From Nocardia grenadensis NBRC 108939 (GTDB lineage Bacteria; Actinomycetota; Actinomycetes; Mycobacteriales; Mycobacteriaceae): DNA of 64,000 nt. The notes under the pieces were generated by a model, which saw nothing but the letters and a program-made list of their open reading frames with translations, searched no databases and was not told the origin of the DNA. Positions 57,324-64,000 of this stretch are shown here, one piece after another. The stretch is taken from contig NZ_BDCJ01000006.1 in NCBI RefSeq assembly GCF_001613445.1, positions 372,001 through 436,000 on the forward strand, read 5' to 3'. Every line of letters begins with the position of its first letter. Position 1 is the first letter of the stretch. The position numbers were made by a program, and so were the translations under genes.

Positions 57324-60300
57324 CACCGCGAGCCGAGGGCCATCCGCTGCCGGGCGGGTCCGAGTACTGGGCGCCGGTGGATGCCGCGATCGATGAACTC
57401 ATCGCGATCGATCCCGTGGCATTCGCCTATATGAAGAAGGTGAAGAAGCTTCGCAGACCCGAACCAGGGGAACGCTTCGGCGCCGATTGGGTCAGCGCCC
57501 GGGGGGTATGGTTCGAAAGCCTGCGTAAGGCGGCGGCCGAGAAAATCGAAGCGTTGGAAATCCCGGACAGGGACTTCCGCAAGATGAGCCGGCGCCAGTT
57601 CGCCACGATCGTCTCCGAGCTTTACTCCGTAATTGTCGACAAGGTACGCGAATCGGATTTCCGGGAGGAATTCACCGAGAAGGACTTTCTCGAGTTGGGT
57701 CGGGTTGTCAAACGGGCGCCGATCTACTCGGCGTTCGCACTGTTCGCCGTGACCGGATTGGCGGTCGACCAGCTGGTACACAACGGGAAGGTCAGCTGGC
57801 GCTCGCTGTTCTTCCGACAGCAGAAGTTGGCGGCCGACGGGACGACCGTCACCGTCTGGAAATTGCGAACGCTGCCGGAGAACGAGCCGCAGCGATCCAC
57901 CGATCGCGAGGACATCAAGCGGCGGGCTTCGCGCTGGGCGAACATGCTGCGTGCGACATCGATGGACGAGATGCCACAGCTGCTGCTGATCCTGCTCGGT
58001 AGAATGCAGTACTTCTCGGGTCGTCCGCTGCTCGACGACGACTACGCCGAAATGCGCAACGTGCTGTCCGGCGAGGAGTACGCATTCTGGGCAGAGCATA
58101 TGAAGGACGATCTGTGGTCGGCGCTCCATTTCCCCGGGTGCCGGGCCCTGTCGGGTTACGAGTATCTGCGGGCGCGGTACCTGGCCGCCTTCATCTGGTC
58201 GCGGATGGGCAGCCGGACGGTCGAGAAGTACATGATGAGGGTGGTCGACCGCTACATGTTCGCCACGTTCCTGCGGGCGGGCACGGAACTGGTATTGGGT
58301 ACCGGCGTCGATACCGCAGACTGGGTCGCCCGCCTCCTTCCCGCCGGTATCGAAGCGCGGGTGCGCGATATCGCCTCCCCGATTCTCGGGCCGGCGGCGG
58401 GTCGCCTGGGGAGGCTGGTGCGCGGCTCTGCCGATCGGGTCGCGGAGTTCGTGTATCCGTCGGCCGGACAGAAACCCCAGGCCGGGGGGAGCGGGCGGCA
58501 GCATGCTGCGGAGATCGGCCGGGAACAGCCGGCTCAGGAAGGGGATGCCGCGTATACGCCGCCGGCGACGGAGTGGTCCGAGCATCCGGACAGCCAGTCC
58601 TGGCCGCGAGCAGTCCGGTGGGTGGCCAGGTATCACCGTCGCGGTGATATCCAGCTGCGGGTCACCGCCGGTTCGGGCGACGTATCGGTCGGTGCGGTCG
58701 CGGAGGGGCTGGGGGGCCGGGCGCAGCAGATCGAGGGGCTGGCGGATGCGGTGGCACGGTTGCGGGCGCACGGGCAAGCAGCCGACGCCGAGAGCTGGAG
58801 GCGGGGTGACCGCATTGCGGCGGTGGTGTTCGGGCCGGTGGATCCAGGGGCGCCCGCGGGTCCGGTTCGTGCCCGGCTGCTGGTTCGCTGGGTGCATCAC
58901 GGGGAAAGGGTCGAGCTGCGAGATCTGGACGAAGGTCGCTACCTTCCGGATTTCGTCCCGTCGGAGGATGCCGAATGTGCCGGCATGTACGCGGTGTTCC
59001 TGGACAATCGCGGGTACCCGGTCGAAGGCGGGGTGCCGGATTCCGCCGGCCGGATAGCGTGGCAGCGAGAAGAGGCCCACGATCCGCCGGTCGGCTGCCT
59101 CCCCGGCGCGACCCCCCTGCGCGCCTGGCCCCGAATCGGCGCCGATTCCGGACAGCCACGAGGTGATCTCGCGTCGGAACCCGGTGGGGCGGTCCGTCCC
59201 GAGGAACCCGATGACTCGGATGAGGAGTCCGAGTTCTATATCGCCGGCGACGCACCACTGCGCGCACATCCGCTGCTCGCGAATCTGCTGCCCGCGGGCG
59301 AGTATCGGATCCGCGGGGGTGGTAGCGGTGTCGAGTTGCCGCGTGCGCAGGCGCTGGCGCTGCGGGAGGTCGTGACCCGGTTCGGTGAGGTCTTCGAGGG
59401 TGCCGGTAACAGGGTGCATGTACTCGGTGAATTCGCGTTGCGTGAGCCGAAACGCAACTCGACCTCCGCGGCGACCTCCGGCCTGAACTACCGGCTGTGG
59501 CCCCAGGAGCACCGAACTGTCCAGGCGATCACCGAAACGGCTATCCGGCTCGGCCGAAATGATCTGTTGCCCATGTTGCCGCAGATCTTGTATGTCGAAT
59601 CAGCCGAGGACGATACTGTGCTGTTCGAGATCCACCGGAGCATACCGGGTGGTACGGTATCCGCCTTGTCCGGCGACCCCGCTGCCATGGTCGATGAATT
59701 GCGTGCCGTTCTGGCCGAGGTCCCGATCACTCGAACTCTGTTCCCCCTGCCGGAACAGTATCCCGAGTCGGGCGACTCGGCGGGCTTCTTCCGTATGCTC
59801 GTCGAGCATACGGAGGAGAAGTACCAGGAGCTCCGGCGGAATCCGTTGTACCGGAGGGTGTTCGATCACCTGGAGTTCCCGGCTTCGTTGACGGCCGCTC
59901 TCGCGGGCTCGGAATCAATGCTGATAGCTCAGCGATTCCAGCTTCTGCACGGTGACATCACCACCGGAAACGTCATCCGTCGCGACGGCGGCACGGTTGT
60001 CCTCATCGATTACGGTCTCGCTCTCTACGGCCCGCCGGACTACGAAGTGGCCGTCGCGCTGCAGCGCAACGCGGGCACCGACCCCGACACGCAACTGATC
60101 CCCACGCGACTGCGACCGTATGTGGACTTGCTCCAATTGCAACGAGTCATGGGCGATACGGTCCGCCTGGTGGATCTCCTCGACTCGGATGCACCCGACT
60201 CGGGCCAGGCACGGACACTTGCGGCCTTTGTTCAGCGCGCGCTTCCCACGGCTGCTGTTTCCTGGTACCCGGATTATCCGGCCCGATGGGTAGCGCGCTT

Positions 60301-60409
60301 CCTCAGCAAACTCTCAGCGCTGATAGGCGACAGGTTTGCCCCACCTCTCGGTGGCCCGCTCCCCGGTCGCACTATCGGCTCGGACGATTCCGCCGCCGGA
60401 CCGGCATGA
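57320..60409 (+). CDS. Sugar-phosphate transferase / papain-like remnant / APH-kinase fusion
   Basis: GTG 57320 overlaps the giant gene's stop as GTGA; ATG 57281 is an in-frame alternative. The product has 1029 aa. Residues 130-280 resemble bacterial sugar transferases (WcaJ/PglC): LFFRQQKLAADG, TVWKLRTL and TSMDEMPQLLLILLGRM with the catalytic Asp-Glu pair, one membrane helix near 148-165, and GRPLLDDDY. Residues 430-580 look like a papain fold without Cys or His (DLDEGRYLPDFVPSEDAE). Residues 660-1000 end in an APH/choline-kinase-like fold: LLHGDITTGNVI (Asp879, Asn884) and VVLIDYGLAL (Asp897). Roles are unknown. Translational coupling and the shared papain flank suggest it belongs with the giant protein, perhaps as a split-off part. 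Confidence 0.75.
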   Translation: MTPRAEGHPLPGGSEYWAPVDAAIDELIAIDPVAFAYMKKVKKLRRPEPGERFGADWVSARGVWFESLRKAAAEKIEALEIPDRDFRKMSRRQFATIVSELYSVIVDKVRESDFREEFTEKDFLELGRVVKRAPIYSAFALFAVTGLAVDQLVHNGKVSWRSLFFRQQKLAADGTTVTVWKLRTLPENEPQRSTDREDIKRRASRWANMLRATSMDEMPQLLLILLGRMQYFSGRPLLDDDYAEMRNVLSGEEYAFWAEHMKDDLWSALHFPGCRALSGYEYLRARYLAAFIWSRMGSRTVEKYMMRVVDRYMFATFLRAGTELVLGTGVDTADWVARLLPAGIEARVRDIASPILGPAAGRLGRLVRGSADRVAEFVYPSAGQKPQAGGSGRQHAAEIGREQPAQEGDAAYTPPATEWSEHPDSQSWPRAVRWVARYHRRGDIQLRVTAGSGDVSVGAVAEGLGGRAQQIEGLADAVARLRAHGQAADAESWRRGDRIAAVVFGPVDPGAPAGPVRARLLVRWVHHGERVELRDLDEGRYLPDFVPSEDAECAGMYAVFLDNRGYPVEGGVPDSAGRIAWQREEAHDPPVGCLPGATPLRAWPRIGADSGQPRGDLASEPGGAVRPEEPDDSDEESEFYIAGDAPLRAHPLLANLLPAGEYRIRGGGSGVELPRAQALALREVVTRFGEVFEGAGNRVHVLGEFALREPKRNSTSAATSGLNYRLWPQEHRTVQAITETAIRLGRNDLLPMLPQILYVESAEDDTVLFEIHRSIPGGTVSALSGDPAAMVDELRAVLAEVPITRTLFPLPEQYPESGDSAGFFRMLVEHTEEKYQELRRNPLYRRVFDHLEFPASLTAALAGSESMLIAQRFQLLHGDITTGNVIRRDGGTVVLIDYGLALYGPPDYEVAVALQRNAGTDPDTQLIPTRLRPYVDLLQLQRVMGDTVRLVDLLDSDAPDSGQARTLAAFVQRALPTAAVSWYPDYPARWVARFLSKLSALIGDRFAPPLGGPLPGRTIGSDDSAAGPA

Positions 60410-60862
60410 TCGCCGGCGCGTTGGTTCGCGTACACGAGCATGACAAATGGGGACGGGGTCGAACCTGATCGCGTGCCGGCCCTCGCCGTCGAGATCCTTT
60501 CGGTGCAATCGGATCTCGTTCGCGCCGGGCGCCCGAATGGAAGATGCTCCGGCCGATCGTGATCATGCCCTGGTCGGCGGCCGGTGTATCGGGGAACCCG
60601 GCGGACGGCAACGCCGAGTTCGATGGGGGCGGGTTCGGTCGCTGACGGGCAGGTATGCGATTGGAGGACAGCGCCATCGAGGAATGCATCGTTGCCTGCG
60701 ACGCCGTCGTCGGCGGCTCCACGTATTACGAGGACAGGTCGAGTTCCTCCGTCGTCGGCTTCCTACCACTGGTTTGCCCGGGGCCGAACGCATGGGTGAC
60801 GATGAACAGGGCAACCTGTCCGGTTTTCCGATGTTGCCGAGATAGTCGAGGAGTCAGGACGT
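60410..60862. other. Intergenic stretch with no recognisable gene
   Basis: About 450 bases. Short overlapping open frames exist in several registers but none shows a start signal or motif. The base composition and interrupted frames could mean decayed coding sequence. The next gene's ATG at 60863 is preceded by GAGGAG. Confidence 0.45.
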
Positions 60863-62713
60863 ATGGAAGACAACACCCCTTCCGGGCCGCCGACACCGGA
60901 CCCACTGCCCATGCCCGGTAACCCTTGGCCGGAGCTCAAACGGCGGGCCACCCGGTCGAAGGACCCGTTGATGTTCGAGCAGCAGGCTGCCTACGAACTG
61001 GCGAAAGCGGCGGCGGAGACCATCACACAGCTGCGAACGCTGCAGTGGGGAACCCGTAGTCTCATGAATCTGTCCCCGTTCTCCGATCTTCCCTCGGGTG
61101 AGGCTCTCGCCGCCAAGCTGTCCGACCGTGGTACGGAGATGTATCGAATAATTGATGCGCATCTGAGCATTCTGCAGGACATGATGGACACCTTCATCGC
61201 CGCCGGGAAGCATTACGACGCGGGCGAGCAGGAGAACGAGGCGCTTTTCGACAAGGTCGAGACACGCTTCATCGAAACCGATTATCCGACCTTCGATACC
61301 AAAGTGCCCGAGATAAAGGTCGACAAGGGCAAGATCTTCGGGGAAGTGGGGGACGTGTCGAAGCGGCTGCGGGAGAGTAACGATTTTCTACCATCGACTG
61401 TCTGGGGGGAGAGCAAGAGGCAGGAATGGAATCGGCTGTATCGGCTCGGCGATTATCTGAAGAGAAATTATTCCGCCAAGCTGGCTGCCGAAGCTTCCGG
61501 CATATGGAAGTGGATGGGGGATCGTATTCAGCCGACGTTCACCGAACTGCTCAACCGGGTGGATTCGGTGACCGCGGACCAGTGGTCGGGGCCGGGATCG
61601 GAAACTGCTGTCGCGGCGATCAAGCAGTACGCGGACGGAATAAAACCACTTCGTAAGAGTATGTATCTGGTCCAGGACAATTTGATCTATACAGCTGGCT
61701 GGCTGGGTAAGACCGCGGAGAACACGCCGCCGCAAGCAAAAAACCCGGCCGATAGCGACCCGAAACAGACGGATTGGCTTCCGCTCTATCAGGACCTTTT
61801 CGGAAACTACTACACCAAAGGCGTCGAGCGGTCGGCCGCTCGGGTACCACCTCTTGTCTATCCGGATGCGTCGTTCAAGGCCCTACCGCCGCTGGGGAAA
61901 GTCACGAAGAAGGGAAAAAAGGTCGACCATACGTCCACCACGGGTCGGAATACGCCCCAATTGGCGACCGGCGCTCCCGATTCCGGGGGTGCCGTTCCGG
62001 ATCTCGCTTCCAGCTCGGCCCCCTATTCCGGTGGGGGTGCGCCGGGACAGCCGGGACCCATGCCGGGCTATCCGGGACCGGATCAGGCCGCGTCGCAGCG
62101 TGCCATAGATGCCGCCGCCGGTCGGCGGGATGCGGACTTGGCGGCCTACCAGCGAGACCAGCAGGCGGCAATGCGGCAGCAGGCAGCACTGCAGCGGCAA
62201 GCCGCCGACCGAGCCGAACAACAGGCCCTGCAGCAGGCGGCGCAGCAGCAGGCCGCACAGGCCGCACAGGCCGCTCAGCAGGCATTGCAGGCCGGGCAAC
62301 AAGCTGCGCAACAGCAGGCGGCCGCCGAGCGCCTCGCGGGTTTGCCCGGTGTGCCGTCGGTGCCGGGCGCCGGCCTGGATCCGAAAAGTGGCGCACCGAA
62401 ACTCGGTGGTGGAATCTCCGGTTCGGGAGCTCCTGGTACTCCGCTGAACAGGGATCTGTCTCAAGCGGCGAAGCTGTTTCCACGCGCGAGTAGCCCCGTC
62501 ACCGCGGCCGGGGCACCGATGGCGATGAGCAGGGCGGGGATGGCGCCGATGGCCGGAGCCCCTGGATCACCGGGCGCGGCGGGTGCGGCCGGTAGAGGCG
62601 CCGGCGACGGCAACAATCAGCAGAGACGGCCGGCCTATCTCGAATCGGCCGATCACCTCGAGGAAGCGCTCGGTGAAGCGCCGCGTGTTGTCCGGCCGGT
62701 GGTCGAGAAATGA
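60863..62713 (+). CDS. PPE/EspB-like type VII secretion-associated protein
   Basis: The product has 616 aa and no signal peptide. Residues 40-300 are helical with WxG-like turns (QWSGPGSETAVAAIKQYADG near residue 235), as in PPE or EspB-type ESX substrates. Residues 300-380 are hydrophilic. Residues 385-600 are low complexity: Gly/Pro-rich, then a Gln/Ala-rich run (about 420-495), then Gly/Ala/Met-rich. The stop overlaps the EspG-like start as ATGA. PPE-type substrates need a cognate EspG, so the pairing supports an ESX substrate or structural role; exact family uncertain. Confidence 0.6.
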   Translation: MEDNTPSGPPTPDPLPMPGNPWPELKRRATRSKDPLMFEQQAAYELAKAAAETITQLRTLQWGTRSLMNLSPFSDLPSGEALAAKLSDRGTEMYRIIDAHLSILQDMMDTFIAAGKHYDAGEQENEALFDKVETRFIETDYPTFDTKVPEIKVDKGKIFGEVGDVSKRLRESNDFLPSTVWGESKRQEWNRLYRLGDYLKRNYSAKLAAEASGIWKWMGDRIQPTFTELLNRVDSVTADQWSGPGSETAVAAIKQYADGIKPLRKSMYLVQDNLIYTAGWLGKTAENTPPQAKNPADSDPKQTDWLPLYQDLFGNYYTKGVERSAARVPPLVYPDASFKALPPLGKVTKKGKKVDHTSTTGRNTPQLATGAPDSGGAVPDLASSSAPYSGGGAPGQPGPMPGYPGPDQAASQRAIDAAAGRRDADLAAYQRDQQAAMRQQAALQRQAADRAEQQALQQAAQQQAAQAAQAAQQALQAGQQAAQQQAAAERLAGLPGVPSVPGAGLDPKSGAPKLGGGISGSGAPGTPLNRDLSQAAKLFPRASSPVTAAGAPMAMSRAGMAPMAGAPGSPGAAGAAGRGAGDGNNQQRRPAYLESADHLEEALGEAPRVVRPVVEK

Positions 62714-63516
62714 ACCGTACGTGGCGTTTCACCGCCCTCGAGTTCGAGGCCCTGTGGTCTCGGTCGGGGCTGGACATTCCGCGTCCGTTCGTATTGGTCA
62801 CCGACATCCCATACGAGGAGGACTACCAGCGCGAACTGCGGAGTATCCGGCAACGGTGGCGGTCCAACGACGATCCGGCGTTCGACCGGATCTGCCGGGA
62901 TGTGAACGAGCCGGACCTCAGCCTCGTGGTACGGGGAATCGACGGCCGGGATCCGCGGAACGCGCGCGGCACCATCCGCATGCTGGGAGTCCGCCGGGAG
63001 GACCGCGGGTATCTGGTGGCCCAGTTGCCTGGTGAAACCGTCCACCACCCCGCCGGCTTCACCGTGACCGAATGCGATCCGCCTGCCCTGGCCGGTGCCG
63101 TAGTCGAATGTCTACCGAAAGTCGAGGCAGGGCGGCAGTCGCGGATCACCCTGCCGATGCCGCAGAGCGTCGATGAGATGGACCACAGCTACAGCGACTC
63201 GGGCGTGTGGGACTCTTTCGACGATGCAGGCCATGCCGCCGACCGGTTTCAGCGCGCGGTCCCATCGATGCTCGGGGCTATAGAGGTCTGCCAGGGGTTT
63301 TCACTCTACGGGCCGCGTGGCCGGGTGAGCTTCTGGTTGGAATGGCGTGACCTTCCCGACGATGGGAGATATGTGATCGGGTCGGCTCTCCCGCCTGTCG
63401 CCGAACCCGCGGATGCCAAACGTTTTACTGCCATGATCAATGTCGAGATCGCCGCCGTCATCCGGACCATCCGAGATGAGCGGTCGGGCGCCGGGCTCCC
63501 GGCATCGCCACAGTGA
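62710..63516 (+). CDS. EspG-family ESX secretion chaperone
   Basis: The 268-aa product begins TWRFTALEFEALWSRSGLDI, matching the EspG opening (EFdaLwe-x-lgl-x-r-P), and continues with the alternating strand and helix pattern seen there (DLSLVVRGIDGRDPRN; VTECDPPALAGAVVECLPK). EspG binds PPE-type substrates in the cytosol and keeps them soluble for ESX export. It is translationally coupled (ATGA) to the PPE/EspB-like gene, its likely client. Confidence 0.8.
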   Translation: MNRTWRFTALEFEALWSRSGLDIPRPFVLVTDIPYEEDYQRELRSIRQRWRSNDDPAFDRICRDVNEPDLSLVVRGIDGRDPRNARGTIRMLGVRREDRGYLVAQLPGETVHHPAGFTVTECDPPALAGAVVECLPKVEAGRQSRITLPMPQSVDEMDHSYSDSGVWDSFDDAGHAADRFQRAVPSMLGAIEVCQGFSLYGPRGRVSFWLEWRDLPDDGRYVIGSALPPVAEPADAKRFTAMINVEIAAVIRTIRDERSGAGLPASPQ

Positions 63517-63653
63517 CAGGGCGGCAACAGTGGCTGATCGTATTCGGCGAGCAGCGACAGTGATAGAACAGCTGGACGGTCCCCAGATTTGGCGGGTCCT
63601 GCCTTCTGGCCCCGATTAAGCTATCTGAGCAGCATGAACAGATAAGGGATGCC

Positions 63654-63968
63654 ATGTGGTCCGTCACGTCGCGGAGCGGCTCGATCGAGATCGAGACAAC
63701 CGAACAGGGATTGCCGATCGCTCTCACGATCGAGCGGGAGGAGCTGTCCCGGCCGCCCGGCGAGTTGGCTGCCGAGATCGTCAGACTGTGTAAGCGCTCG
63801 GCGAACCGGGCCGGCCTCGAACGCCGGGCGGAACTCGCGGCGGCGGGTCTGAGCAGTGAGATGCTCGCGTTGACCGGGCTGCCCAAACCGGAGGACGTCG
63901 CGCACCAGGAGTTGGTCGAGGAAGCCGAATACGATGTCGAACCGGAGAGTTGGATGAGGCCGGTATGA
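63654..63968 (+). CDS. Small YbaB/EbfC-like ESX-associated protein
   Basis: This 104-aa protein has strands (SGSIEIETTEQGLPIALTIE) and a following helix (LAAEIVRLCKRSANRAGLER) that match the second half of YbaB-like proteins; the long N-terminal helix is missing. The C-terminus is acidic. Genes of this kind are frequent between espG and WXG100 genes in mycolata. The next start overlaps its stop as ATGA. Confidence 0.6.
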   Translation: MWSVTSRSGSIEIETTEQGLPIALTIEREELSRPPGELAAEIVRLCKRSANRAGLERRAELAAAGLSSEMLALTGLPKPEDVAHQELVEEAEYDVEPESWMRPV

Positions 63969-64000
63969 GCCGGGCGATGGACGAACTGGAGGCGCGGGCC
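63965..64000 (+). CDS. N-terminal start of a further gene, cut by the window edge
   Basis: Twelve codons are visible (MSRAMDELEARA), overlapping the previous stop as ATGA. The charged helical start and position suggest a small WXG100-like protein or another ESX accessory gene, but there is too little sequence to decide. Confidence 0.4.
   Translation, partial: MSRAMDELEARA

Noticed and set aside
20565..57323. Non-ribosomal peptide or polyketide synthase as an explanation for the giant frame
   Set aside because: No condensation, adenylation, ketosynthase or carrier-protein motifs (for example no GGHS/LGGDS carrier site) were seen.
57299..59512. 737-codon minus-strand open frame opposite the sugar-transferase gene
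   Set aside because: Composition is that of a complement shadow; the plus strand carries the catalytic motifs.

Overview
The window is high-GC actinobacterial DNA, most like Nocardia or a close mycolic-acid relative. The support is an actinobacterial spc ribosomal-protein order, a zinc-ribbon S14, leaderless-looking GTG starts, and a type VII (ESX-like) secretion locus with an EspG-like chaperone. No rRNA, tRNA, CRISPR array or insertion sequence was seen.

Positions 1-17508 carry housekeeping genes: the end of rplN, then rplX-rplE-rpsN, later rpsH-rplF-rplR-rpsE-rpmD-rplO, secY-adk-map, and a convergent dtd. The spc operon is split. Between rpsN and rpsH, normally neighbours, lie about 10 kb of unrelated genes: a DUF981-like membrane protein, two small exported or membrane proteins, remnants of a methyltransferase and of an acetamidase, a TPM-domain protein, an alkaline-phosphatase-superfamily enzyme, an MFS transporter fused to carboxypeptidase-regulatory-like domains, and a coiled-coil protein. 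The rpsN 3' end and the MFS-gene 3' end share a 39-bp imperfect direct repeat (36/39) in the same reading frame, so the MFS protein ends with the S14 C-terminus. This looks like the scar of the event that opened the operon. A good promoter candidate precedes rpsH.

Positions 17846-64000 are a polymorphic-toxin/type VII secretion locus. It opens with a YezG-like immunity-type protein, a small WXG100-like protein and a YbaB/EbfC-like protein. Then comes one uninterrupted 36.8-kb reading frame of 12,252 codons. It starts with a CpnT-like (WXG100-like) N-terminus and continues as a mosaic. I read a J-domain-like segment, ADP-ribosyltransferase-like modules, at least seven papain-fold modules with Cys and His in place plus degenerate copies, a PP2C phosphatase, Abhydrolase_8/DUF1023-like modules, long helical stretches, two complete MFS-type membrane domains, a three-copy unknown module, an RsbW-like ATPase pair, a complete prolyl oligopeptidase and zincin metallopeptidases (two intact, two decayed). 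A translationally coupled 1029-aa gene follows, combining a sugar-phosphate transferase with an APH-like kinase fold. A Gln/Ala-rich PPE/EspB-like protein, an EspG-like chaperone and another YbaB-like protein close the window.

Inferred working: EspG and the small WXG/YbaB-like proteins serve export of the large proteins, and the 17846 protein may protect the producer. The embedded transporters could form or use a membrane passage, and the proteases could process the chain. No ESX core component (EccB-E, MycP) is visible, so the export route is inferred. All domain names come from reading motifs, not from database searches.
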